Below, one piece after another: positions 44,131-55,774 of a stretch of 64,000 nucleotides of DNA. How positions within the stretch are numbered: position 1 is the first letter of the stretch; each line of letters opens with the position of its first letter. A program made the translations under genes and the position numbers. The notes beneath the pieces were generated by a model. The model was not told where the DNA came from and did no database searches. It saw only the letters and a list, made by a program, of their open reading frames with translations. This DNA comes from Brassica napus (lineage: Eukaryota; Streptophyta; Magnoliopsida; Brassicales; Brassicaceae): contig NC_063436.1 in the NCBI RefSeq assembly GCF_020379485.1, forward strand, positions 21,140,423 through 21,204,422, in the 5' to 3' direction.

Positions 44131-45900
44131 TGATGATACGTGGCAGATTGTGAGGCACATGAGGACAGCAAGCAAGACTCCACCGCTTCAGAAATTTTAC
44201 ATACTTTTATAAATTATTTTATAATCTTTTATTATGGTGTATAAACTTTATAAATTATTTTTATAAACCCTTATAAAATATTTACATACTCTTGTAAACC
44301 CTTATATATTATTATACAAACCATTATAAATTATTTTATAAGGCTTTCATAAAGTTTTTATAAACCCTTATTAATAGTATACATACCTCTTATAAATTAT
44401 TTATAAACTTTCATAACTTTCTTATAAACATTTATAAATGATTTATAGATCTTATAACTTGTTTTATATGTCTTTATTAATGGTTTATATACTCTTACAA
44501 ATAATTTTACATACCCTTATAAGGCTTTGTAAAGAGATGATGATACGTGACAGATTCTAAGGCACATGTGGACAGCAAGCACGGCTCCACCGCTTCAGAA
44601 ATTTTACATATCCTTATAAATTGTTTTATTATAATCCTTTATAATGGTGTATAAACTTTATAAATTATTTTTATAAACCTGTATACATTATTATACAAAC
44701 CATTATAAATTATTTTATAAGGCTTTCTAAATGGTTATAGACTCTTTTAGTTGATTTATAAACCTATACAACTCTTATAATACCCCTTATAAATTGAATA
44801 TAATGTTTCATAAAGTTTTTATAAACTCTTATTAATAGTATACATACCCCTTATAAATTATTTATAAACTTTCATAACTTTCTTATAAACATTTATAAAT
44901 GGTTTATAGATTTTATAACTTGTTTTATATGCATTTATTAATGGTTTATAAACTCTTACAAATAATTTTACATATCCTTATAAGGATTTGTAAGGAGATG
45001 ATGATACGTGGCAGATTCTGAGGTACATGTGGACAGCAATCAAGACTCCACCGCTTCAGAAATTTTAAATTCCCTTATAAATCATTTTATAATATTTTAT
45101 AATGGTGTATAAACTTAATAAATTATTTTTATAAACCCGTATACATTATTTACATACCCTTATAAACCCTTATAAATTATTATACAAACCATTATAAATT
45201 GTTTTATAAGGCTTTCTAAATGGTTTTAGACTCTTTTAGTTGATTTATAAACCTATACAACTCTTATAATACCTCTTATAAATTGAATATAATCTTTTAT
45301 ACAGTTTTTATAAACTCTTATTAATAGTATACATACCCCTTATAAATTATTTATAAACTTTCATAACTTTCTTATAAACATTTATAAATGGTTTATAGAT
45401 TTTATAACTTGTTTTATATGCATTTATTAATAGTTTATAAACTCTTACAAATAATTTTACATATCCTTATAAGGATTTGTAAGGAGATGATGATACGTGG
45501 CAGATTCTGAGGTACATGTGGACAACAATCAAGACTCCACCGCTTCAAAAATTTTAAATTCCCTTATAAATCATTTTATAATATTTTATAGTGGTGTATA
45601 AACTTAATAAATTATTTTTATAAACCCGTATACATTATTTACATACCCTTATAAACCCTTATAAATTATTATACAAACCATTATAAATTGTTTTATAAGG
45701 CTTTCTAAATGGTTTTAGACTCTTTTAGTTGATTTATAAACCTATGGAACTCATATAATACCCTTATAAATTGAATGTATGCTTTCATAACGTTTTTTTA
45801 TAAACTTTTATAAATTATTTACATTCATCAATAATCATAGATCTAACCCCATTGGTTGATATGAGAAAGTGAACCATAGATCTACCCCAATTCATCAATA
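44131..45900 (+). repeat. Four tandem 407-489 bp repeats rich in TTATAAA
   Basis: The marker TGATGATACGTGGCAGATTC then GACTCCACCGCTTCAGAAAT begins at 44131, 44538, 44999 and 45488 (periods 407, 461, 489). Between markers the DNA is a mosaic of CTTATAAATTA, TTTATAAAC and TACATACCC. The last two units are almost identical; the first is the most divergent. The marker is conserved better than the spacer. Confidence 0.93.
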
Positions 45901-46719
45901 ATCTTATTTGCATAAGGTTCTTCTGAAAATTGAATGTTATTCTTTCTAGCTAGTTCTACAACACTTCCACAAGGTGTGAATTCTCAATTTCACTAAATTC
46001 CTCCTTACCTAAAATACAAAAAAATCATTTTCAACATAATTCATATTTGAACGTTGGATGATCAGTTTTGGCTTGTCTGGTAGCTCTGTTGAAGTATCAC
46101 AATACCTCGTAGTTAACTTCAAAATTGTGCAGAATTTATAAACCTTATAAATTATTTAACAAACTTTATAAACTGTCTTATAACTTCAAATGTTGAATCC
46201 TCAGCAAGAATCACAACCTGTAAGTATTTTTTCGGATTTTGTTGTTTTGATCTAAGAGAAAGAGTTATCTATTAATATTCTGATCTAAGAGAAAGATTTC
46301 TAATAGTGAACATTGAGTTTTTGAAAATTTATAACTCTTTATAAATCGAAGTTATTTAGTAATGTAATTGACATGTTCAGTTCCCGACACTCATAAAAGA
46401 AGCATATGTTCAAGCTTATATGAGAGCCACAACTCTGCCATCACACATTTTCTTTGATCTACAATGTTAATCATCAAATTCATCATTGTCTCTTGTTTTT
46501 TTTTCTAAAGTCTTATTGACCAACCATTGACATTTTTTAGTTTCTTCTTGTGTCTTAGATTGCCGAGTATGTTTCTTTTAGCAGCGATAAAAAGTATGAT
46601 ATAACGCAAGTGAAGGCTTCACCTCAGCTGCAGAAAACGATGTGTTAAGTAACTCAATCAACTAAAAGACAATTTAGAAAGGCTTATAAAACAGTTTATA
46701 AAGTTTGTTAAATAATCAA

Positions 46720-47040
46720 CTGCGCCTCGCCTCACCGTCCTCTCCATCTCCTCCACGACCCTCCACGGAAACAGAGCATCATCAAGATGCGCAGTAAACG
46801 CGAAATCAAACGCACCGTCGAAAAATGAAGGTTATGAGGATCAGCTCTTCTCTCGAGAGGAAGCGAATCCACCAACACCACGGCGGTAACGTCAGATAAC
46901 TCGATCTGGGCCATCGCCATCGGAGCGTGTCCGGCGCCGGCGGAGAGGCAGAGAGCTTTGGTGTGGTTGCGAAGCAATCCGAGATCGCAGAATCGGAGGA
47001 AGTAAGAGGAGAAGGAGGAGAGACGCGATATCCAAGCCTT
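46720..47040 (-). pseudogene. Captured fragment of a SAM-dependent methyltransferase-like gene
   Basis: The minus strand reads ISRLSSFSSYFLRFCDLGLL, then RNHTKALCLSAGAGHAPMAM and SDVTAVVLVDSLPLERRADP. This matches a plant methyltransferase-superfamily protein with a conserved LCLSAGAGHAPMAM (SAM-binding) region. After HNLHF a one-base change shifts the frame; beyond it FDGAFDFAFTAHLDDALFPW and VEEMERTVRR can be read. There is no promoter or full domain. It sits inside the Mutator-like element, so it is a captured exon. A methyltransferase of this type (At2g16030) lies in the syntenic Arabidopsis region, a plausible donor. Confidence 0.8.
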
Positions 47041-47280
47041 GGTTAGGGACGGAGGAGAAGAAGGAGAGACGGTGGATCTCCGGTGAATCGGAGACAGAGA
47101 AGAAGAAAAAAGATCGAGAGAAAGAGAGATGAAGAAAAGAGGATCGCGAGAGAGAGAGATAAAGTTAGGGCTAATATGGTCTTTTAGTCATTAATGAAAA
47201 GTGTATTTGTGAAAATGTCCCCATACTAGTGGTATACTTGAAATGTGGTACTAAAGAAAGTGTAGAAGTAAAATTTCCCC

Positions 47281-47769
47281 TAACACATATGGTTACTAAT
47301 TATTATAAAATCCACAACTCATAAAATTAGCTCATTTCAATTAATATTAACAAACACTAATTATTATATGATCCTGTTGAGTTATCCAAGACAGTACTTG
47401 CTAAACAAGTTCCAGAAAAAGTTATATGGTAACAAAAAAATCTATGTGCTAGTATTCTGTAACTGATCAAGTTTTTGTCAAACCACAATAAAAAAATTTC
47501 TCATTATTTTACTAACTAAAATACATTGTCTGGCCATTACGCAAGTGGTGATAGTTGTGATACACTGAAACCATATGATTAACTATCAGAAGATAAATAC
47601 TACCTTGCAAATGGATCTCACATCTAAGATTATATGCTGAGAGGCACAAGCAAGAACAAAACCTTGGGGGAGTTTTGTAGCTTCACATCTAAAAGAGACA
47701 ACAGATTGAAACTTTACACACTGAAACTCATGAGGCAATGAAGATTACAGAGTAGGGCGTTATTACAAT
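47281..47769. other. Intergenic, 3' flank of the partial membrane-protein gene
   Basis: AT-rich; nothing recognised beyond the 3' flank of the minus-strand gene. Confidence 0.5.
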
Positions 47770-48319
47770 TCAACCGTATCCGTAAGTTACATCTCGTTTG
47801 GCTAACACCGAGTCAAAGGGTATCTCGACTCTTTCCTTCACAAGACACCTTGCTTCACCGTCTTCAATCACTAGAACTTTCCCTGGAGGACATTGGTTCG
47901 GTGTTCTCTTCCCTCTTTTTCTGATCTCTGGCCCATATCCAGAAGCAAACAAGATGGATATCACACCGATTATCGGAAGCATGATCTTCGCAACAGAGCC
48001 AAAGAAGCGAACAACTCCATGGGGACTTCCCACCTCTGTTTCCTTTCTCACATGCCCCGACCCAAACCCGTTTTCATCAGATATCTTCTGCTTACACGGT
48101 AAAAGAGGTAAGTAGCCATTGTTGTTATCTAAACCGAGGGAGAGAGGAGGGTGAACATGGTAAGGAGGAAGGAGAAGATCGTTCTCATAGTCAACTCTTT
48201 CCCCAGCGAAAGTCGAAGCCTCACGCAGTACTTGGAGCTCTTTCCCTTTGTAGTCCTTGAGCTTCTCAAGCAACACCTTCCTGCTGTAATCAATCTCGGA
48301 GAAAGAGCACCAAAACTTG
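47770..48319 (-). CDS. Uncharacterised plant transmembrane protein, C-terminal exon; 5' end missing at assembly gap
   Basis: Minus-strand coding runs to TAA at 47770. It includes FWCSFSEIDYSRKVLLEKLK, an acidic/neutral middle, VRFFGSVAKIMLPIIGVISI (one membrane span) and CPPGKVLVIEDGEARCLVKE, ending DVTYGYG. Upstream of FWCS the frame stops (TAA near 48330), and GCAAG before TTTTGG at about 48319 can serve as an acceptor, so earlier exons lie at higher coordinates. About 190 bp upstream the assembly has 100 Ns, followed by a Helitron. I think it is the counterpart of At2g16270; function unknown. The first ATG-less frame start at 48276 is not a true start. Confidence 0.7.
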
Positions 48320-48504
48320 CTTGTTCCTTCTTATACTTGTTTTGCCGTAGATTCTGTTTTTTTTTTTATTACAGAAAAAAATCAATCCCTGATTTTCAGA
48401 TTTTCTTTAATGAGAATTTTATTAACAAAAAAACAAAAGCCCCAAATTCAATTTATCCCAATTGAAAAGATTTTAACATATTCTTTTGGCTAATTGAAGA
48501 AATT

Positions 48505-48604
48505 NNNNNNNNNNNNNNNNNNNNNNNNNNNNNNNNNNNNNNNNNNNNNNNNNNNNNNNNNNNNNNNNNNNNNNNNNNNNNNNNNNNNNNNNNNNNNNNN
48601 NNNN
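48505..48604. other. Assembly gap (100 N)
   Basis: One hundred consecutive N bases, the conventional size for a gap of unknown length. It interrupts the 5' part of the minus-strand membrane-protein gene, so its missing exons may be in unassembled DNA. Confidence 1.
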
Positions 48605-48690
48605 TGTCTAGTACATAAACACGATCTAAGGAAAAATGTATTTCATTTCCAAAATCAACGAAATCTTTCTAAAATTTGGTCAAAATCTAG

Positions 48691-49630
48691 TCTATACTTA
48701 TTAAAAGGGAAACATTTGTTAAAAAAATCTACTTAAACAAGGTGTGGACCATTTCATATTTTAGTCTAACTATTTAGTCTTAACTTAAATCTTAGCTAAT
48801 AACTATTTTATATTCAAAAACAAACCTTTTATTGATATGTGCTTTCAATCACCTTTTACATAGTTTGTGGGTCAAAATACTTCTATATAAAACATTTTAA
48901 TGTTTAGTTATGTTTAATAGGTATATATAATTTAAAATTGTAAGGACTATTGGCCTTTTTTTATATTTTTTCTATGCTCGATTATTTATGAATCTGTAAT
49001 TTTGAGGTATGGTTGGCTTTGTACTCGGTGTATTTTAAATGACCATTTCTTTATTAGTTAATGTTTATAATTAAAATGTTTGTTAGCGATAGCCGTAATA
49101 CTAAACTATAGTCTGAAATATTATAAAACCAAACATTTTCAAAAATCTACAATAAATTCATCGACCTCATTTTTTATCCCCTCTACCTAAACCATCACCT
49201 TATAGCATCCCAACAGACTTTAAATGAACCATATATTAGATAATCTATTATTTAAATGAGTCCGTGTTTTCATCACAAAATATAACAATTAGTATTTTCA
49301 TCAAAGCATTTTAACAACTTATGGTTTGGTTTATTATAAACCACATTGCCCTCATATAACCCTAAGCGAGAGTTATCTAAGAGTGTACTATATTCACCAA
49401 AACAAAACTACATACAAACTTTAAAAAAACTAATTCATGCCCACCATTACGAAACCACCTGTAAAACCCTTCAAAATGGATAATATGAATAACAATATAA
49501 TTTATCTTCTTTTTGATATCGTATGATTTTGTAACATAATAATTTACAATATTTTCAAAATATCAATTCACAAATTTTGTATATAATCCTAAGAAAAACC
49601 CGCGCTTTTAAAGCGCGGGTCAAAATCCAG
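48691..49630 (+). mobile_element. Non-autonomous Helitron, 0.94 kb
   Basis: Starts TCTATACTTATTAAAAGGGA and ends with the perfect hairpin CCCGCGCTTTTAAAGCGCGGG at about 49599-49619 followed by TCAAAATCCAG then T. The last bases are CCAG instead of CTAG, a one-base change. The base before its TC is G, and the preceding string GGTCAAAATCTAG (48679-48690) is itself identical to a Helitron 3' end, suggesting a second element immediately upstream. Confidence 0.8.
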
Positions 49631-49904
49631 TAATATTTTAAATAAATAGACAATAGTTTTGGTTGGTTAATTTTTAGTAAAAGACAAAAATATATTTAAT
49701 AAAATCTCTAGTTACATCTTAATTTTCAATAACATTTTCTGTAAATTACTTATTAAGTAAATGTTATTTTCAAAATCTGATTTTGTTTTATTAGATTAAA
49801 GTTAGTTTACAATAACATCAAAATATGATTGATGTAAATCATTATTAAGGAAAAAATATGTGATATTATCTTTTTACATAACATAAATGCTAAAGGTAAA
49901 CAGT

Positions 49905-50080
49905 TTTTAGAAAGTCATCACTATTCCAAAGCCATTACTCAGAATCACCATGATGTTTCCTGGATGGAAGATGCCGTAAATAAACCACATGTCACTTTCA
50001 ACAATGTAGCCAAAAGTGGGAACACACTAAACTTGGCTTTCTTCTCCTTCCATATCTGAAAAATATTCACCCTGCAAGTT
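49905..50080 (-). pseudogene. SWEET (MtN3)-like sugar transporter exon relic
   Basis: The minus strand reads NIFQIWKEKKAKFSVFPLLA then TLLKV; after a two-base shift MWFIYGIFHPGNIMVILSNG and FGIVMTF follow. The pattern (KKKS-PYVATLLNC-MW--YG---P---l---NG-G) resembles one MtN3 repeat of SWEET transporters. A frameshift, a stop and the lack of other exons make it a relic. The assignment is by eye. Confidence 0.4.
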
Positions 50081-52291
50081 TTGAAAAAGTTTGGATTATC
50101 AAATATAAGAATACATCAAATGAGTCATCAAAAATTATTATTCATATTCTCAAACAAAATATTTAATGTTTCTAACTGTCTATTCAAGTTTTTTTATCAA
50201 TCGATCAAAATTTTTTTTTCAATATATGTGTATATTGTTTCTGATACTAATGATATATTATTGAGGAACTCACATTATTAACTAAAGATGATGTGTGATC
50301 AATGTAAATTTGGATTAAGTCTACAATAGAACAATCACACTAATGCAATCACATGTAAATTTGGGATTTGCTATATCTACTTACATATATGAGGTTTTTT
50401 CTTTGACTATAAAAATTTGATATATATTTTCAATAGATTCAGTATTTTGTATTCTGAAATTTAAATGTAATTTTATCATCATATTGAGTAAAATTATAAT
50501 TTTGCTATTTTATAGGCATCCTCTTTCTTGTTTTATGCAAAATTAATTTTTCCTAACTATGTTATATATAATATTTTTATTATTTATTTTTAGATTTTTC
50601 TTATATTTTACTTGGATATTGCTTATTTTTAATATATTGTGCTTATTTTATTATTATTTTTTGTGTGAAATTTTCAACAAAAAATAAAAAATAACATTCA
50701 TAAGTTCTTCCATTAAATTTATAATTTTGTTGAGTACTTTATATGTTACATATTATATTAAAATATTTATTAGAGATTGTGACAATAAGCATGGTCAAGA
50801 AATGTGAAATGATTTCATATATACTATTTCATTTATTTTAATGCTAATAATTTTTAGAGAACAATTATTTGTAGTTTTGATATTTGGTATTCTGTGTATT
50901 ACTTTTAACATTTAATTTTACTATATGTTGAACCAACCAAAATAATCTTACTATATGTTGTAAGACTAAGCTAGAGTATGATCTGTGCCATCGTGGGGAT
51001 ATTGTTTTTGCTTTTATGTATCTTAAATTCTAGTTTAACAATCATTTTTATGTTTTTTTTTTGCTGATATGGTAGTTTAAGAAATAAAAACTTATGTTCA
51101 TTGTTAGATAATGTTTTTGAAACAAAAACTTGGTTGTCTAACACACTGTATAATTCGATGTTAGATTTCTATAAAGATGTCCTATCTTATAATTATGACT
51201 AGAGTTTGACAATAACTCAAACGTGCAGACCCATTATCACAAAATCCTTTTTCAATGAATACTCAATCGTGCAAATCTATGTTGACCATAACTCTTTGAA
51301 TTCTTGTATCAAAAGTTGTAGAAAAGATCAAGTCGCCACTTTAAATACTTAGAAATAAGTACAAATTCCTTTCCAATGCAAATCTCCGACGAAAAGTTGT
51401 CTGGCGTAAAAATTACTTACCACAATAAATATTGTCTTCTAGACATTACAACAAGACTAAATCCATATGTCGATAAAGGATGACTGGCATTCATCAGAAC
51501 GTGAATCTGCTGCAGCACGACCATTTTGAGTTGTTGACCTTGATGTGCATTACCCAAGATAAATATTCAAATATTTATAGTAAATAAAAATGTAGCATAT
51601 TGAAATATTTCCACGCTTTTGCATATGATGGATGATTAACTTCTCTATCCGTTTGGATATGTTCGGCATGTCATCTCATCGTTCTAACTGTATCTCATAT
51701 TGATATAATCTTTTCAACTTATTTGTGATTGGTAAGTATCACATCCTTTGGTATGAGACGAATCGGGTATCCTGGCAATTTTAAAGTATCTGGATCCGGA
51801 TCCTTATCCGACGGATCCGTAATTTTACTGCTTTTATCCGGATCTGGCTTTGACGGATCCAATATTTTACTATCTGGATCTGGATTCGGCCCTTTCGGAT
51901 ATCCGGATTTTCGAATTGGATCCGGATCGAATCTTGGATCGAATCCGGATCTCGGATAAAAGTCTCATGCCTACCTTCAACCATAACCTTCTCCATATTA
52001 AAACCATGTGTAATATTATGGTGTAAATCATCTATTTACTAAATGGTTTTATAAAGTTTCACTATGAGCAAATTTTTGTATTCTTTCACTCTAAACAAAA
52101 GATGGCATCTTACTGGTTTTATTCGTGATTAGTGTAATACACACATGGTACAAAAATATCTCTAGACCATTGAGAACCTTGTTCGCCACCCTTTCGTCGG
52201 AGTTATACATCCATAACTCGTAGATATTGCCATAGGACGTCATTCTCTATTTGAAATTTTTAAGTTTTTTATGTTTCAATCTTAAGAGAAA
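50081..52291. other. AT-rich intergenic region with a GGATCC-type low-complexity patch
   Basis: 51776-51960 is a run of short imperfect GGATCCGGATC / TCTGGATC phrases that opens reading frames on both strands rich in Ser/Gly or Ile/Arg, an artefact of the repeat. The rest is AT-rich with no gene supported. Confidence 0.55.
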
Positions 52292-52563
52292 CTAGGATAA
52301 GACCCGCGCCTTGCGCGGGATTAAGTTATTATTTTTATTATATTTTGGAGAATAAAACAATAGTTTAGCTTCATTTGGATTAGGGGTGTTCAATCCGGAT
52401 ATCGGGTTGGTTTCGGTTCGGTTTTTTTCGGTATTTCGGTTAGTAAAATATAACTATTATTCTAAATTCATCTTTACTTTGACTTTAGTCTTTCACGTAC
52501 TTTTGAAAGATTTCAACTGGACGACTAAATTGATCAGCCAATCTTGTTGCTTTAAATCATTAG

Positions 52564-52567
<4 letters not shown>

Positions 52568-52622
<55 letters not shown>
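52568..52622. repeat. (AT)n microsatellite, about 55 bp
   Basis: Uninterrupted alternating AT from about 52568 to 52622, a likely polymorphic site. Confidence 0.98.
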
Positions 52623-52627
<5 letters not shown>

Positions 52628-52659
52628 GTTTGAATATTTATTAAATAAAAATTCATATG

Positions 52660-54115
52660 CGTTATATTTTATGATCATTTGTAATTTATTATAATAAAAA
52701 AAATAATCTATTGATCACAAAATTTTCAGAGTGGGAATATTCAAATTTCTAATAATATATAGACGTTTTGAAAAATTCAAAATATACATATATAAGAAAA
52801 AATATAAATGTTTTTATTATATATTTAATGTGATTTTTTAATATCCTTCAATAATATAAATTAAAAAAAAAAAACTAAGATACTAAAATTGTTATCAAAT
52901 ATTTATTATTCATAATAATTAATTTTCATATATACGTTAATCATATTAGGTAATTTCGTAGCTTCTAATTAGGAAAGTGCAAAAAAAATTTGGTAGATTA
53001 TTATCAATTTGATAGTTAGTTTAATAAAAAATATAATGTAAGTTAAAATAAACCAACCTATTTTTCTAAGAATAGTAGTATATTTTATATAGTCATTTAT
53101 TAAATGAGAATTATAATCATACAGTTTCTGATCATTCATATCATTTTATAACTGAATATTTAAATCATCGATAACAAAATTTTCAATGTGAAATCTTTAA
53201 TAAGTTTATAATTTATAAATGTTTTTGAAAATTCATTGAAAGTTTTAATATTAAAAAATATTATGTAATCTTATGGTATATAGTATAATCTATATATATA
53301 TATATATGTTTTATTATTAAATGATATTTTTTACTCATATGGTTTAAAAATCATGTGTATCTTCTTATAATATTAAATAAAAGTTAATATTAATAAAATT
53401 TTATGATCATTTGTAACTTATTATGACTAAAAAATAATCTGTTGATCACAAAATTTTCAGAGTGGAGATCTTCAAATTTCTAATAATTTATAGACGTTTT
53501 GAAAAATTCAAATATAAACATATAAGAAAAAATATAAATGTTTTTATTATATATTTAATGTGATTTTTAAATATCTTTTAATAATATAAAATTAAAAAAA
53601 AACTAAGATACAAAAATTGTTATGAAATATTTATTATTCATAATAATTAATTTTCACATATACGTTAATCATATTAGGTAATTTCGTAGCTTTTATTTAA
53701 GGAAAGTGCAAAACATTTTTTGGTACGTCATTTATCAATTCGATAGTTAGTTTAATAAAAAGTGTAATATAAGTTAAGATGGACCAACCTATTTTTCTAA
53801 GAATAGTATATTTTGTATAGTTATTTATTAAATAAGAATTTATAATCATACGGTTCTATGATCATTCATATTGTTTTATAACAAAATATTTAAATCATCG
53901 ATAACAAAATTTTCAATCTGAAATCTTTAATAAGTTTATAATTTATAAATGTTCTTGAAAATTCATTGAAAGTTTTAATATTAAAATATTTATGTAATCT
54001 TATGGTATATAGTGTTTTTAATCTATATATATATATATATTATTTATTTTATTATTAAATGATATCTTTTACTCATATGGTTTTAAAATCATGTGTATCT
54101 TCTTATAATAAAAAT
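52660..54115 (+). repeat. 735-bp tandem duplication inside the Helitron
   Basis: ATGATCATTTGTAA at 52671 and 53403 (offset 732), GACGTTTTGAAAAATTCAAA in both, and CATGTGTATCTTCTTATAAT at 53352 and 54090 (offset 738) delimit two full-length copies. They differ by scattered substitutions and small indels. Confidence 0.92.
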
Positions 54116-54598
54116 GTTAAACCATTGATCATTAATTTTTAACATAATAATTTTAATAGTTTTAGTCATTTATTGTCGTTTTTAAAAATTCAAAATATAA
54201 CATATACGAAAAAATCTAAATTTATTTTTATAGCTAATTTGATTGTTTAATTTATTTTAATAATATAAAATTAAACAAAAAATGATGGAGGAGATATAAA
54301 TTGTTATCAAATCTTTATTATTAAAATTATTAATTGTCATATATATATATTAGTCATTTATGGTAATTCCGTAGGTTTTATTTAAGGAAAGAAAATATCG
54401 TATCATATCATTATATCATATAGTTTGACCAACTTATGTATCTAACAACATATAAAAATCGAATGTGGACCTACTTATTTTTCAATTGAATGTAATTGAC
54501 TATCTAATTGAGTGCCACCTATGCATTGGGGCCTTTTTTAATTAATACAAAATTGAGGTTATATCTTTTCAAATGTTCTTCAATTAATATATAGGGGA

Positions 54599-55774
54599 TG
54601 ATATATATATATATATATATATTACATATGAAATTTCATCCTTGATAAGTAGGAAACTACTAATGATTAACAAAGAAAGTATTTTTCAAAACTTCTATAT
54701 CACCAATGCAATTATATTTTCATCTCAAATTTACTCGTTCATTCGTTGTTATTAAATCGTAAACTTTTGTCGTAAAGAGTCTGTTAATTTAAAAACTCGT
54801 TAATTCGCCAATAATGTAACGTAAGATTTTATGGGTTTGTGTTTTTTTTAAGGTTCTTTATAATTTGGTAATAAATTAAAATATAAATTTTTATCTCTGT
54901 TATTATTTAAAAGTCGTTTCCAATGATTAACATTCTTTAAAACCTATTTTTATTAGTGATGTGTCTAACTCACACCCAAAAGTTAGCTTAAGAGTGGAGG
55001 ATTGCCACATCATATATATATATATTGCCCAAGGAACCAACACCCACACACGATGTGGGATGTTAATAATTTTAAGGTGTTCAAAAATCAATAAAAAATA
55101 GTATAATCAACTTTCATGCTGCATTTAGATTGTAATTATCATTTTTTGTATCTCAAACATTTGTTAACCAAAGTTTGGTAAACCCGACCGATAGAACAAC
55201 AAAACAATGTCTAGATATATGCACAGTATAGTACACAGTACTACATTCATTGTTCGGATCTTTATTGTGCGCCATTTGCATTAGACATGGCAGGAAAAGG
55301 AACACGTCACTTTTACAATTAAAAATAATTTTCGAAATTTTGTAAAGAATTAGAAAATAATTGTACTCGTAGATGCTATGCGACACTATACGAGGTTTCA
55401 ACTTCTTGTAGAAATGGATTTGGTGATATTTGCCTTCTCGCTCTGATTCTTTTTCTCTTTCTTTCCTCCTTCATCAAAAAGAAGACAGTTTTTCTCCACG
55501 TATTCGTCTCTGGTAACAATCTCAAATCTCTTGCATCGATTTGTTATGTCTTGTCTGAAAGTGAAGCTTGTGTCTTTTTTTTCTTTCTGAGAATTGATTG
55601 AAAAATGTGATCTTTAGACCCTTTGTTTGTGTTTAACCATCAAACACTTGTTTTGTTTTTATGAAATTCGAATCAAAATGTGACTTTTTGGGTGAAATCT
55701 GGAAGCTTTGATGAGTTTATCCATTGTAATTGAGAAAGAAAGTGACTTTTGCTTGCAGGTGATTTGACAAAGGA
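54599..55774. other. Intergenic and 5' UTR region of the PCH1 gene, with a TRIM-like LTR relic
   Basis: 54960-55075 resembles the end of a TRIM/LTR element (CTAACTCACACCCAAAAGTTAGCTTAAGAG, then CACACGATGTGGGATGTTAA). From 55410 the base composition turns to that of a 5' leader; CTCTG|GTAACAATC at about 55512 and TTGCTTGCAG|GTGATTTG at 55759 look like the ends of a 5' UTR intron just before the PCH1 start codon. Confidence 0.45.

Larger units (their letters stand above)
42265..47280. mobile_element. Mutator-like element (Pack-MULE type), 5.0 kb
   Basis: The left end GGGGAATTGCCACTAATACC is matched by an inverted copy at the right end (complement GGGGAAATTTTACTTCTACA, from 47280). The repeats share a run of (T)ACCAC(T/A)TT phrases over more than 100 bp at each end and are imperfect. 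Immediately outside are TAATACATA (42256-42264) and TAACACATA (47281-47289), a 9-bp target duplication with one mismatch, the size made by Mutator transposases. There is no transposase. The interior holds 19-bp repeats, a large TTATAAA-rich tandem array and a methyltransferase gene fragment. Confidence 0.85.
52292..54598 (-). mobile_element. Non-autonomous Helitron, 2.3 kb, with internal tandem duplication
   Basis: On the minus strand it begins TCCCCTATATATTAATTGAA (from 54598) after host A and ends CTAG (52295-52292) before host T. The hairpin CCCGCGCAAGGCGCGGG corresponds to 52303-52319. The interior carries a 735-bp tandem duplication, a long (AT)n array and no coding sequence. A patch TTTCGGTTCGGTTTTTTTCG at 52412 is a common degenerate Brassicaceae motif. 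Confidence 0.88.

Noticed and set aside
44131..45900. CRISPR-like array
   Set aside because: Eukaryotic DNA; units are 400 bp or more with AT-rich spacers that are themselves repetitive. It is a transposon tandem repeat.
44100..45900. Many TTATAAA/TATAAAT motifs as promoters
   Set aside because: They recur every few tens of bases as part of the repeat and have no associated genes.
51729..51996. Ser/Gly-rich and Ile/Arg-rich ORFs on opposite strands
   Set aside because: Both come from the GGATCC-type low-complexity run.
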